A stretch of 64,000 bases of DNA, from NCBI GenBank assembly GCA_964514395.1, contig CAZEQK010000004.1, positions 62,001-126,000 on the forward strand, given 5' to 3'. A program made the position numbers and the translations under genes. Every line of letters starts with the position of its first letter. Position 1 is the stretch's first letter. Below the pieces are notes generated by a model. It did no database searches. It was not told the DNA's origin and saw only the letters and a program-made list of their open reading frames with translations. Shown in pieces: positions 16,969-25,574 of the stretch. The DNA comes from CAZEQK01 sp964514395. GTDB lineage: Bacteria; Bacillota; Bacilli; Tepidibacillales; Tepidibacillaceae.

Positions 16969-17919
16969 ATGAAATATCGTAGATTAGGAACAACAGGGAT
17001 TAAAGTAAGTGAGATTTCTTTGGGTAGCTGGTTAACCTATGGAGGGTATGTCGAAAATGAGAATGCAGTAAAGTCTATCCATAAAGCCTATGAATTAGGT
17101 ATCAACTTTTTTGATACTGCAAATGTTTATAGAAGAGGAGAGGCAGAAAAAGTAGTAGGACAAGCATTAAAAGCATTCCAGAGAGAATCTTATGTTTTAG
17201 CGACAAAAGTATTTTTCCCTATGGGTGATGGTGTCAATGATCACGGTTTATCCCGTAAGCATATCATGGAGCAGGCTAATGCTAGTTTAAAACGAATAGG
17301 TGTAGATTATGTGGATATCTATTATTCACATCGTTATGATGCAGAAACACCACTAGAAGAAACATTACGTGCCTTTGATGATCTTGTTAGACAGGGCAAG
17401 ATTTTATACATCGGAGTAAGTGAATGGACACCTGCACAGATTGCTGAAGCCATTCACATTGCTGATAAAAGGCTATTAGATCATTTAGTGGTTAATCAGC
17501 CAGTATACAATATGTTTAATCGATATATTGAAAATGAAATTATACCTTTAAGTGAAAAGCACGGTATAGGTCAGGTAGTATTTTCTCCACTAGCTCAGGG
17601 TATGCTAACTGGAAAATATAAAAAAGATGAGCCAGCACCAAAAGGAAGTAGAGCATCAGATCCTAACAGTAAAGTTTTCTTAGAAAGATTCATGAAAGAA
17701 GATTATTATAATAAAGTTGATAAACTTCAGCAGATTGCAAAAGAGATGGATATAACAGTGGCACAGCTTGCATTGGCCTGGGTTTTAAGATTAGATAATA
17801 TATCCAGTGCTCTTATTGGTGCAAGCCGACCAGAGCAAGTAGAAGAAAACGTAAAAGCCGTGGATATAATATTAGCCCCTGATGTTTTGGAAAGAATTGA
17901 GAAAATACTTTCAAAATAA
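16969..17919 (+). CDS. Aldo/keto reductase (potassium-channel beta-like subfamily)
   Basis: A 316-residue NADPH-dependent oxidoreductase with an (alpha/beta)8 fold. The tetrad is visible: D49 and Y54 in 'FFDTANVYRRGEAE', K80 in 'VLATKVFFP' and H121 in 'YYSHRYD'. The C-terminal NADP site 'SSALIGASRPEQVEENVKAVD' is also present. The opening 'MKYRRLGTTGIKVSEISLGSW' and overall form resemble YajO/Kv-beta-like bacterial AKRs, which reduce various aldehydes. The physiological substrate is unknown. Good ribosome site (AGGAGGG), own terminator, no operon partners. Confidence 0.9.
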   Translation: MKYRRLGTTGIKVSEISLGSWLTYGGYVENENAVKSIHKAYELGINFFDTANVYRRGEAEKVVGQALKAFQRESYVLATKVFFPMGDGVNDHGLSRKHIMEQANASLKRIGVDYVDIYYSHRYDAETPLEETLRAFDDLVRQGKILYIGVSEWTPAQIAEAIHIADKRLLDHLVVNQPVYNMFNRYIENEIIPLSEKHGIGQVVFSPLAQGMLTGKYKKDEPAPKGSRASDPNSKVFLERFMKEDYYNKVDKLQQIAKEMDITVAQLALAWVLRLDNISSALIGASRPEQVEENVKAVDIILAPDVLERIEKILSK

Positions 17920-17971
17920 AAATGAATAATGGACTGAGAAAAAACGAAATTGACAGGCCTAACAATCTTAT

Positions 17972-17999
17972 AGGTGAAGGGTTCCTTCACCTTTTCTTT
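17972..17999 (+). terminator. Intrinsic terminator after the aldo/keto reductase gene
   Basis: Perfect 9-bp stem (17972-17980 with 17984-17992), 3-base loop, T-rich tail. Confidence 0.8.
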
Positions 18000-18099
18000 A
18001 TAAACTATAATGCTAGTACTTTTTATTCACACTGAAGATAAATATAATAGTAAATAGAATAATATTTTTTTAAGAACGATAAAAATGGAGGTACTGACC

Positions 18100-19026
18100 A
18101 TGAGGATTGCTGTAATGGGTGCAGGTGGTGTTGGTGCATATTTTGGCGGTTTATTAGCAAAATCGGGTAATGATGTTTCATTGATTGCGCGTGGTGAACA
18201 TTTGAAAGCGCTTAAAAACAATGGATTAACGGTAAAAAGCGTTCATGGAGACTTTCACCTCAATCTATTAGCTGTGGCTGATCCAAAGGAGATTGGACCA
18301 GTTGATATGGTTTTATTTACACCAAAAGCATATGATACGAAAGGTGCAACAGAACAAATCTTGCCAATATTAAAAAAGAATTCGGTAGTAGTTAATCTTC
18401 AAAATGGTATTGATAATGAAAAGATAATGTTAGATGTTATTGGAGAGGAAAAGGTAATAGGAGGGCTAACCTATATTGAGACAACTATTGAATCACCAGG
18501 AGTTATATCACAAAAGAGTAAAAATAAAAAAATTATTTTTGGTGAATTAAATGGTAAGATAACGGAACGGGCAAAAGAAATATTGAGAATCTTTGAGGAT
18601 GCTGGGATATCAACAGTATTATCTGATAATATTCAAAAGGAAATATGGAAAAAATTTATGTTTCTCTCCTCCTTCAGTGCGATTACAACATTAGCTGAAG
18701 CGACTGCTGGAGAAATTGTAAGTTTTGATGAAATAAATAAGCTTTATAGAAAGCTTTTAGAAGAGGTATATGATGTTGCAAAAGCATATTACATCCCTTT
18801 GACAGATGAGGATGTGGAGACAGCATATCAATTTGCTCATAAAAATTTAGAACCAACTACAAAGTCATCTATGCAGAGAGATTTCGAGAAAGGTAAAACA
18901 TTAGAAATAGATAGTTTAAGTGGTGCGGTAATTCGGTTTGGAAGAAAGGTAAATATAAGTACTCCGTATCACGGAATGGTGTATGGTGTACTTAAGCTTA
19001 AAGAGAGCAAATATCTTAAGAAATAA
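18100..19026 (+). CDS. panE: 2-dehydropantoate 2-reductase
   Basis: A 308-residue NADPH-dependent enzyme reducing ketopantoate to pantoate in coenzyme A synthesis. The N-terminal Rossmann motif is G7-A-G-G-V-G12. 'LFTPKAYDT' and 'VNLQNGIDNE' follow in the family pattern, and the C-terminal domain carries 'KEIWKKFMFLSSFSAITTL' and 'SSMQRDFEKGKTLEIDSLSGAV'. The start is placed at ATG 18100, eight bases after GGAGG; the in-frame ATG at 18085 overlaps that ribosome site. ApbA/PanE paralogues are common, so another 2-oxoacid substrate is possible. Single gene. Confidence 0.88.
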   Translation: MRIAVMGAGGVGAYFGGLLAKSGNDVSLIARGEHLKALKNNGLTVKSVHGDFHLNLLAVADPKEIGPVDMVLFTPKAYDTKGATEQILPILKKNSVVVNLQNGIDNEKIMLDVIGEEKVIGGLTYIETTIESPGVISQKSKNKKIIFGELNGKITERAKEILRIFEDAGISTVLSDNIQKEIWKKFMFLSSFSAITTLAEATAGEIVSFDEINKLYRKLLEEVYDVAKAYYIPLTDEDVETAYQFAHKNLEPTTKSSMQRDFEKGKTLEIDSLSGAVIRFGRKVNISTPYHGMVYGVLKLKESKYLKK

Positions 19027-19060
19027 AGAGATTAATTAAAGAGGAAATCCTATAACCAGT

Positions 19061-19109
19061 AAATACCCCTAAAATTAGTACTGTAAATGTTCTAGTTTTA
19101 GGGGTATTT
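19061..19109 (+). terminator. Hairpin after panE
   Basis: 14-bp perfect arms (19061-19074 and 19096-19109) with a 21-base loop; the tail is AT-rich rather than a clean T run, so terminator strength is uncertain. Confidence 0.5.
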
Positions 19110-19247
19110 AATTTAATAAAATAGTACAAAAGGACTAACAGCTAGATGAACGAAGGGGGACTTATCTCTTATTTTTGGAAAATTCTATTAACTAATGATT
19201 CCTAAACAAATATAATAAAAGAAATCCATGAGTCAAAGGTGATAATT

Positions 19248-19868
19248 ATGTTTCTGTATAACAAAACTACTATTTTTGACAATAGTGCGAATGTTTTATC
19301 TGCTGGAACAATAGAGAGTTTTAATATGAACCGGATTACCATATTGTGTGAAAAAGGTAGTTCTATTTTAGTAGGAATTGGACAGCAAGTGATAGTCAAT
19401 ATTTTTGATAAATTTAAGGGTGAAATAATATATGCAGGAATAATTATAGAAATCTCGGACACTAGGATAATAATAGAAAATTTAGAGTATATTCGTGGGA
19501 AGCAAAGACGTGAAGAGGTCAGGGTAAATGTAGTTATGCCTATTAAAATATATGAGGTTTTTTATAATAATACGTTAATCACACTAGAAAAATATATTCA
19601 TGGATTTATTGTAAATTTAAGTGCAAACGGTTTTTTGCTATCTACTACTCTTGATTTACCAGTTGGATTAAGATTTCTATTATCATTAAACATCAATAAT
19701 AGAACAATGCCAGTTATTGCACACATAATAAGAAAAGAAAATAATAATAATAAATTTTACTATGGTACGCAATTATCTACGGTAAATAATGATGATAAGA
19801 AAGTAATTAGACAGCATGTTCTTCAAAAACAAATCATTGATAAAAAGGAAAAAGCAAAAACGATATAA
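19248..19868 (+). CDS. PilZ-domain c-di-GMP receptor, YcgR/YpfA type
   Basis: A 206-residue cytosolic protein. The N-terminal half (1-80) is a YcgR-N-like beta domain; the PilZ domain begins with the RxxxR motif R88-E-E-V-R92 in 'KQRREEVRVNV' and has the second c-di-GMP motif N123-L-S-A-N-G128. Both are intact, so binding is expected. In B. subtilis the related YpfA (MotI/DgrA) slows the flagellum by binding MotA. A similar role here is inference, supported only by the stator and cyclase genes in the same window. ATG 19248 has AAAGGTG six bases before it; the GTG at 19239 is inside that site. Confidence 0.88.
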   Translation: MFLYNKTTIFDNSANVLSAGTIESFNMNRITILCEKGSSILVGIGQQVIVNIFDKFKGEIIYAGIIIEISDTRIIIENLEYIRGKQRREEVRVNVVMPIKIYEVFYNNTLITLEKYIHGFIVNLSANGFLLSTTLDLPVGLRFLLSLNINNRTMPVIAHIIRKENNNNKFYYGTQLSTVNNDDKKVIRQHVLQKQIIDKKEKAKTI

Positions 19869-19877
19869 AAGCAACAT

Positions 19878-19943
19878 CCTCCTTTAAAGTGCATAGATTA
19901 TAAATAAGCAAAGACCTAATATTTATGTGTACAATAAAGGAGG
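19878..19943 (+). promoter_or_regulatory. Possible Shine-Dalgarno-sequestering hairpin
   Basis: CCTCCTTTA at 19878-19886 is perfectly complementary to TAAAGGAGG at 19935-19943, the ribosome site of the following ATPase gene, with a 48-base loop. If folded, it would hide the site; it might also be only a chance anti-SD-like sequence. Confidence 0.35.
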
Positions 19944-19949
19944 GGAAAA

Positions 19950-21050
19950 ATGGCATTAGCAAAAAATTATTATGCTGGTAGTAATACTTATTTAGGATTT
20001 TATTCTCTTTATGAGGATGCATTTAGAGATTTAGATTATTTATATATATTAAAAGGCGGACCGGGAACGGGGAAATCGTCTTTGATGCGTGATATAGGTA
20101 TTAAAATGCTAAATAATAACTATAACATTGAATTCTATCATTGTTCATCAGATAATCAATCCCTTGACGGATTAATCATACCTCAATTAAATCTAGGATT
20201 TGTCGATGGGACTGCTCCACATATTATAGATCCAATTTATCCTGGTGCAGTAGATCAAATTATTAACCTAGGTGATTTTTGGGACAGGAATAGACTAAGG
20301 GAAAATAAAGAAGATATTAAGCATTTGACAAAGAAGATATCAAGCAATTTTGTAGAAGCGTATCAGCAGTTTAATAAAGCTAAAGAAGTTTATGATGAGT
20401 GGAAAGGTATATATTTATCTGCGATAGATTTTAATAAAGTCAATATGGTTACCGAAAAATTAACGGAAGAAATATTTGATCAGGAGATTCTGAGAGAAGG
20501 AAATCCAAAGACGAAACGGTTATTTTTTGGTGCAATAACACCTGAAGGCCCAGTGAATTATATTAATAATATTACTAAGGACATAAAGAAAAGGTACATT
20601 GTAAAAGGTAGACCAGGTAGTGGTAAATCAATAATGATGAAAAAAATAGGAATGCAAGCAGAAAGTCTAGGATTATCAGTTGTCTATTATCCAAGTGCAT
20701 TTGATCCTAATAGCTTAGATATGGTGATAATTCCATCTTTAAGTGTTGCTATTATTGATGGAACTGCACCTCATATTATAAATCCAGAACGTGATAATGA
20801 TAAGGTTATTGATATGTTTGAACTATGTATGGACCAACAGATTGAGAAATTAAATGAAGGGAAATTAGAGAATATTGAACAGCGATATAAAATAAAAATG
20901 ACAATTGGAACTAATCATTTAAAAGAAGCAAAAAGACTTCATGATGAGCTAGAAAAGTTCTATATAAGCTCTATGAATTTTGAAAAAATAAGTATGAAAA
21001 AAGATGAGCTAATGGACGAAGTATTTGATTATGCATCAAAAATAATGTAA
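19950..21050 (+). CDS. Tandem P-loop ATPase, PRK06851-like
   Basis: A 366-residue soluble protein made of two similar halves. Each starts with a Walker A motif (G36-G-P-G-T-G-K-S and G220-R-P-G-S-G-K-S) and continues to a repeated 'DGTAPHI(I)(D/N)P' segment about 60 residues later, then a helical region with 'SAIDFNKVNM'/'SSMNFEKISM'. The arrangement points to an internal duplication. I recall such proteins in Bacillales as uncharacterised ATPases; no function can be assigned. The gene has a strong ribosome site that can be paired with an upstream anti-SD-like sequence. It follows the PilZ gene by 81 bases and ends at a terminator. Confidence 0.8.
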   Translation: MALAKNYYAGSNTYLGFYSLYEDAFRDLDYLYILKGGPGTGKSSLMRDIGIKMLNNNYNIEFYHCSSDNQSLDGLIIPQLNLGFVDGTAPHIIDPIYPGAVDQIINLGDFWDRNRLRENKEDIKHLTKKISSNFVEAYQQFNKAKEVYDEWKGIYLSAIDFNKVNMVTEKLTEEIFDQEILREGNPKTKRLFFGAITPEGPVNYINNITKDIKKRYIVKGRPGSGKSIMMKKIGMQAESLGLSVVYYPSAFDPNSLDMVIIPSLSVAIIDGTAPHIINPERDNDKVIDMFELCMDQQIEKLNEGKLENIEQRYKIKMTIGTNHLKEAKRLHDELEKFYISSMNFEKISMKKDELMDEVFDYASKIM

Positions 21051-21057
21051 AGAATTA

Positions 21058-21089
21058 AAAGGACTTAGTACCACTTCAGTCTTTTTTTC
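21058..21089. terminator. Intrinsic terminator after the tandem ATPase gene
   Basis: 8-bp stem (21058-21065 with 21078-21085, one G-T), then a T run. It abuts the stop codon of the convergent MFS gene. Confidence 0.65.
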
Positions 21090-22607
21090 TTATGCATCAT
21101 CCTCAATTGATAATGATCTTGCACTGCCTTTAGGAATTAATAACCAAGCGGTTATTAGTGATAAAAAAGTTAAAATAAATGCTGTTTGTAGTGTATGATG
21201 AATAGAATAAGATAAAATTTCAGATAATTGATGTAAAATTTCCTTTGGGAAAAGTGGTGTATCTTTAGGTTTTATTACACCGTTTACCTCCTTAATTTTA
21301 TGTAGCAGAGTTTGGTCAAGTTTACCTTGATTTGTCAAAATAAAACGATTTACCTTTGGAGTCATATTCATTGTTAATATGGAACCAAGGATGGTAACAC
21401 CAATGGTTGCACCTATGCTTCTTGAGAACATTTGAGTAGACGTAGCTATCCCTCTTTTTGTATAATTAACCGCACTTTGTACCGCTACTGCAAACGCAGT
21501 CATCGCCAATCCAAGTCCACTTCCTAGTATAAACATTGAGATGATAACGTACCAATAAGAGGTATTCATCCCGATTTGAGACAATAGAAATCCTGAGATT
21601 GTCATCATAGTTACACCAAGTAATATTGGCAATCTATAACCATATTTTATCATCAATCGGCTCGATAAAATGGCAAATAGACTCCAGCCGATGACTTGTG
21701 GGGTGATACTTAATCCAGCCTTTGTTGCACTAGTTCCAAGTACACTCTGAACATACAAAGGTATAAATTGAATGGAACCAAACATACCAATTCCCATTAA
21801 AAACGCGGTAATATTACTTGAAGCAATGATTTTGATTTTAAATAGATCAAAAGGGATAAATGGTTCATTAATTTTTCGTTCTAATATTGTAAAAATAACA
21901 AAGATTATGAGCGAGATGATATAGAGTATATAAGTTCTATAATCTAACCAACCATAGCGATTTACCATCAATGTGCCGTATAATAATAGTACAATTCCAG
22001 TGGATAGAAGGATGGCACCTGTATAGTCTATTTTACGTTTTTTTGAATCCTTTTGCTTTGGAAGATATATTGAAATTAAAATAATAGTTAAAATACCGAA
22101 CGGTATATTCAAATAAAAAAGCCAACGCCAACTAAAATTATCAACAAGAAATCCTCCGATAAAGGGGCCAACGATGGCCGCAATTCCCCAGACGCTAGAA
22201 AAAAAACCTTGTACTTTTGCACGTAGCTCTAAAGGGAATATATCCCCAATGATCGTAAGTGCTAATGGAAGTACACCACCTGCACCTAAACCTTGAATCC
22301 CTCTAAAAAAAACTAATTGTACCATTGATTGTGATAATCCACTTAACGCTGATCCTAAAATAAAAAGAATGATTGAAATAATAAACATTACTTTTCTCCC
22401 GTACATATCTGCAAGCTTCCCATATATAGGTACAGTAGTAGTATTTGTCAACATAAATGCAGAAAAAACCCAGCTATATAAGGCAAAGCCACCTAAAGCA
22501 CCAACTATTGTGGGCATAGCAGCATTAATGATGGTTGCTTCCATAGCTGCTAAAAACATAGAAATCATTAAAGCGAAGGTTATGATTTTTCGTTGAAAGT
22601 TATTCAT
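21090..22607 (-). CDS. MFS drug exporter, DHA2 (EmrB/QacA) family, 14 helices
   Basis: About 505 residues with fourteen predicted membrane helices. DHA2 landmarks are 'MFLAAMEATIINAAMPTI' in helix 1, motif A 'GKLADMYGRKVMF', 'GGVLPLALTIIGDIFP' and motif C-like 'GIAAIVGPFIGGFLVD', followed by 'FSWRWLFYLNIPFG'. Family members expel lipophilic compounds using the proton gradient. The substrate is unknown. ATG 22607 follows an AGGAGG site by a rather long 13 bases; a longer reading to 22658 has no ribosome site and begins with non-typical sequence. No linked regulator is visible. Confidence 0.9.
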   Translation of the reverse strand: MNNFQRKIITFALMISMFLAAMEATIINAAMPTIVGALGGFALYSWVFSAFMLTNTTTVPIYGKLADMYGRKVMFIISIILFILGSALSGLSQSMVQLVFFRGIQGLGAGGVLPLALTIIGDIFPLELRAKVQGFFSSVWGIAAIVGPFIGGFLVDNFSWRWLFYLNIPFGILTIILISIYLPKQKDSKKRKIDYTGAILLSTGIVLLLYGTLMVNRYGWLDYRTYILYIISLIIFVIFTILERKINEPFIPFDLFKIKIIASSNITAFLMGIGMFGSIQFIPLYVQSVLGTSATKAGLSITPQVIGWSLFAILSSRLMIKYGYRLPILLGVTMMTISGFLLSQIGMNTSYWYVIISMFILGSGLGLAMTAFAVAVQSAVNYTKRGIATSTQMFSRSIGATIGVTILGSILTMNMTPKVNRFILTNQGKLDQTLLHKIKEVNGVIKPKDTPLFPKEILHQLSEILSYSIHHTLQTAFILTFLSLITAWLLIPKGSARSLSIEDDA

Positions 22608-22728
22608 ATTAATTATGTATCCTCCTATATATTTGCAAAGTAAATATATTTTTACCATAAATAACTAATAAATTTATCAGAAATTTAATGTTACAATAAA
22701 AAAAGAAAACCTCTAAGGGAGATGAATT

Positions 22729-23712
22729 ATGAAAAAAGTAAGCATAAAAGTTTTTTCATTAATAACTGCATGCATAATGATATTTTCAAGTGTTCAAATG
22801 ACCGTAAGTGCCTATCAATTAAAACAAATTAACTTTAATATAAATGGTAATACGATTAATTACAGTAGCGCAATTATTAATAATGGAAGAACCTATATAC
22901 CAGTTCGTGATTTTTCTGAATTAATAGGAGCTTCTGTTTTTTGGGATAGCAATATAAGACAAGTTATCATATCAAAGGATAATATAAATTTTAAATTAAA
23001 TATTGATGAAAAGAAAGTGAATTATAATCAAGAAGTATTATTTATGGATGAACCGGCGATGATTTATCATAATAAAACATATGCTCCAGTTAGATTTGTA
23101 TCTGAGGCATTACATTATTATGTCCAATGGAATGGTCAGTTAGATACGATTAATTTATATGAAAAGGCAAGCTATATTGTACAAAAAGACGATACTTTAG
23201 CTAAAATCAGTGAAAAATTCGGAATAAGCATTGATCAACTGAAGGTCTGGAATAATCTAGTAAGTGATGAGATAAGGATTAATACTAAACTATATTTAGA
23301 GCCTACCGTTTTTCATTCAGTGACAAATGGTGAAGCAAAACCAGTGATTAGCTACACCCAAGATGACTTGGATATGCTTGCAAGAATAGTGTTTGCTGAG
23401 GCTCAAGATGAACCATATGATGGATTAGTAGCTGTTGCAGCTGTGGTTATTAATAGGGTAAAGGATATTAGTTTTCCTAATACTATTCACGATGTAATAT
23501 TTGAACCCTATCAATTTACACCAGCAATGACAGGTCGAATTAATCAAGTAATTCCTGATCAAGCAGCGTATAAAGCGGCTAAGGAAGCTTTATATGGGTC
23601 TGATCCTGTGAAAGATGCTTTATTTTTCTTTAATCCAAATAAATCAAATAGCACATTTTTTTCAACAAAAAAATTTATTATCAAAATAGGTAATCATAGC
23701 TTTTATCGATAA
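22729..23712 (+). CDS. Secreted cell-wall hydrolase: CuAO-like N-domain, LysM, SleB-type hydrolase
   Basis: A 327-residue exported protein. A signal peptide (1-28) precedes a copper-amine-oxidase-N-like domain (about 30-145; 'NNGRTYIPVRDFSELIGASVFWD' and 'YAPVRFVSEAL'), a LysM peptidoglycan-binding repeat (about 148-193; 'YIVQKDDTLAKISEKFGIS') and a Hydrolase_2 domain (about 212-327). The last resembles spore cortex-lytic SleB/CwlJ: 'LARIVFAEAQDEPYDGLVAVAAVVINRV', with the conserved Glu in 'AEA', and 'PYQFTPA'. It likely cleaves peptidoglycan, perhaps in spore germination or wall turnover. CuAO-N and SLH domains often decorate surface proteins in Paenibacillaceae and relatives. Followed by a strong terminator. 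Confidence 0.88.
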   Translation: MKKVSIKVFSLITACIMIFSSVQMTVSAYQLKQINFNINGNTINYSSAIINNGRTYIPVRDFSELIGASVFWDSNIRQVIISKDNINFKLNIDEKKVNYNQEVLFMDEPAMIYHNKTYAPVRFVSEALHYYVQWNGQLDTINLYEKASYIVQKDDTLAKISEKFGISIDQLKVWNNLVSDEIRINTKLYLEPTVFHSVTNGEAKPVISYTQDDLDMLARIVFAEAQDEPYDGLVAVAAVVINRVKDISFPNTIHDVIFEPYQFTPAMTGRINQVIPDQAAYKAAKEALYGSDPVKDALFFFNPNKSNSTFFSTKKFIIKIGNHSFYR

Positions 23713-23755
23713 ATAGTATTCATTTACATAGTGAATGAGCTGATGATTGTTAGTT

Positions 23756-23793
23756 AAAAAAGCTGTTGACAGTATATTGTCAACAGCTTTTTT
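23756..23793 (+). terminator. Strong intrinsic terminator after the hydrolase gene
   Basis: Perfect 16-bp stem (23756-23771 with 23778-23793), 6-base loop, T run built into the right arm. Confidence 0.9.
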
Positions 23794-23891
23794 ATATCAT
23801 ATTAAATTTACAATTCAGTTCAGAGAATGGATAATTTATGCTCACTAGGAAATTATAGTAGTTAGAAAAATGGTTAAAGGATGAGGTAGAT

Positions 23892-24764
23892 ATGCAAAAG
23901 AACAGAAAAATAATTGTTTTTTCTCAAATATTGATTATGAGCGTATTATTAGCTAGCTTTGGTTGCAGCTCCAATCAAGTCAGAATAACATCTCCAGAAG
24001 AAATACACAAACGCATCTTAAATAATATGGTAGTCCAAAAGAACTATGCTTTTAATGGTAATCTCTCGGTTCATTTAAAAGAAAATAATATTCAGGATGT
24101 AGTCAATTTTAGTGGTTACATCAATAATAAAAATAGAGTATATATGAAGCTTAATATTTCAAGTATAGAAAATTTACCAGAAGAAAAGATGGAAGTCATA
24201 AAATTACCTAATACCATAAAAGTAAAATATAATACGAAGCAAAAGTGGGAAGTCATATCTCAGAATGACCTCCAATTATTTCATGAATTTAATAATTGGA
24301 ACCCAGAATATAATTTGAAGCTCATAAAGGATTATGCATCAAATATAGATAAAATAAAATCAAAGAATGGATTAGAAGGGTTATTAATTAAAATAGATGC
24401 AAATAAAATGAAAGCTATTATAGAAGAGCAAATGCACGGAATTAAGAGTGGTGGATTAACAGAGAAAGATCTAAAAGACATGAAAACCAAGCTTGAACTT
24501 ACTGATGTGGAAATAAGAAGCATGCAGAAAGACTTGGAAGATCAAATGAAAATAACAAAGCAACAAACGGATGAAATCATACGCTCCATGGATATAAATA
24601 CAAGCTATAAGATTTATTATCGCCCCACTGATTATCTTATAAAGGAAATGGTTCAAATCACTAAAACTGACTATACTTTAATGGGTGAGAATATCAGCGA
24701 AGCAACCAATCTAACGATAAGGTTTTCTGATTATGGTAAAGTAAATAATATACCTACATCCTGA
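23892..24764 (+). CDS. Predicted lipoprotein of unknown function
   Basis: A 290-residue protein with a lipoprotein-like signal ending '...SVLLASFGCSSNQ'; the residues before Cys (SFG) deviate from the usual lipobox but are tolerated in some lipoproteins. The mature part has a pattern like the LppX/LolA-like DUF6612 lipoproteins: 'VQKNYAFNGNLSVHLKENN', 'YMKLNI', a central charged helical stretch 'KDLKDMKTKLELTDVEI' and 'YKIYYRPTDYLIKEMVQ'. This is only a loose resemblance. The next gene also encodes an exported protein and is 145 bases downstream. Confidence 0.65.
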   Translation: MQKNRKIIVFSQILIMSVLLASFGCSSNQVRITSPEEIHKRILNNMVVQKNYAFNGNLSVHLKENNIQDVVNFSGYINNKNRVYMKLNISSIENLPEEKMEVIKLPNTIKVKYNTKQKWEVISQNDLQLFHEFNNWNPEYNLKLIKDYASNIDKIKSKNGLEGLLIKIDANKMKAIIEEQMHGIKSGGLTEKDLKDMKTKLELTDVEIRSMQKDLEDQMKITKQQTDEIIRSMDINTSYKIYYRPTDYLIKEMVQITKTDYTLMGENISEATNLTIRFSDYGKVNNIPTS

Positions 24765-24860
24765 TGTAAAAACTAATAGTTACAAAAATGGTACTATAGG
24801 ATTATTTTGTTGATATTAGACAAGTTTTCATCTTTTTCTGTAACGAATAGAGAGGCCTTG

Positions 24861-24869
24861 TGTTATAAT
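24861..24869 (+). promoter_or_regulatory. Extended -10 promoter for the TPM-like gene
   Basis: TGTTATAAT contains a perfect TATAAT (24864-24869) with TG one base upstream; no clear -35. A start site near 24876 fits the downstream translation start at 24909 and argues against translation from 24807. Confidence 0.45.
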
Positions 24870-24908
24870 AATAAAAAGAAATGGTACGGTAGGAAGGGAT
24901 TGAGTTGG

Positions 24909-25547
24909 TTGAATAGAACTTATAGAAGACTTTCTATTTTTGTTACTTTCATTCTACTAATACTAAGTTTTAATCTAAATGTTAAAGCGATTTCACAAGA
25001 AAAGTCATCTATTGAAGATTCTTATCATTTCTTTACTGATGAGGAAAAGAGTGCTATGGATGATGAGATAAACCAATTACCCGAAATTTACAAAATCATT
25101 ATTCTCCCTACAGTTCATAGTTCGATAGAAAATATTGGGAAAACCTATTTTAAACATAATAATTTATCACAAGATACAATACTTATTCTAGTAGTAACAG
25201 ATGATAAAAAAATATTTGCAACGACTGGTGAAGCATTACAGAAAAAAGGATTAGACGATGCTTTCTTTCAACAGGCAATCAATAATTACTTTGTCCCAAG
25301 TGCAAAAACAAAGCATATTTACGAAGCATTAATCGATTTAATACAGGGAATTAGTAAAGATATACCAAAATACATAGTAAATGAAAAAAATCCCCCTAAA
25401 ATACAAATACCGTCTGAACAAGCTGTTAGTACACCTAAAAATGATGAAGCTAATCATCCTTCGAAATTATTATATATAATAGTTACTGGGGTTGCAGTGC
25501 TAGTGACAGGCTTTATTTTTTCAAAAGGCATCTACATAAAAAAATAA
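24909..25547 (+). CDS. Exported TPM-domain-like protein with C-terminal membrane anchor
   Basis: About 212 residues: a signal peptide ('MNRTYRRLSIFVTFILLILSF'), an extracytoplasmic domain like the TPM family ('FTDEEKSAMDDEINQL', 'DTILILVVTDDKKIFATTGEAL', 'YFVPSAKTKHIYEALIDLIQG') and a single C-terminal helix with a short basic tail. TPM domains occur in envelope proteins; some plant members are acid phosphatases and others assist photosystem repair. The bacterial role is unclear. The start is TTG 24909, ten bases after AGGAAGGG; an upstream TTG at 24807 would put non-signal sequence before the signal peptide. Ends in a bidirectional terminator. Confidence 0.65.
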   Translation: MNRTYRRLSIFVTFILLILSFNLNVKAISQEKSSIEDSYHFFTDEEKSAMDDEINQLPEIYKIIILPTVHSSIENIGKTYFKHNNLSQDTILILVVTDDKKIFATTGEALQKKGLDDAFFQQAINNYFVPSAKTKHIYEALIDLIQGISKDIPKYIVNEKNPPKIQIPSEQAVSTPKNDEANHPSKLLYIIVTGVAVLVTGFIFSKGIYIKK

Positions 25548-25574
25548 GTCCATTCATTGGACTTATTTTTTTAT
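25543..25574. terminator. Bidirectional terminator
   Basis: 10-bp perfect stem (25543-25552 with 25558-25567) flanked by A and T runs; serves the TPM-like gene and the convergent YpuI-like gene, whose stop codon lies in the T run. Confidence 0.85.

Noticed and set aside
19146..19205. Possible 19-codon peptide before the PilZ gene
   Set aside because: No ribosome site and no family similarity.
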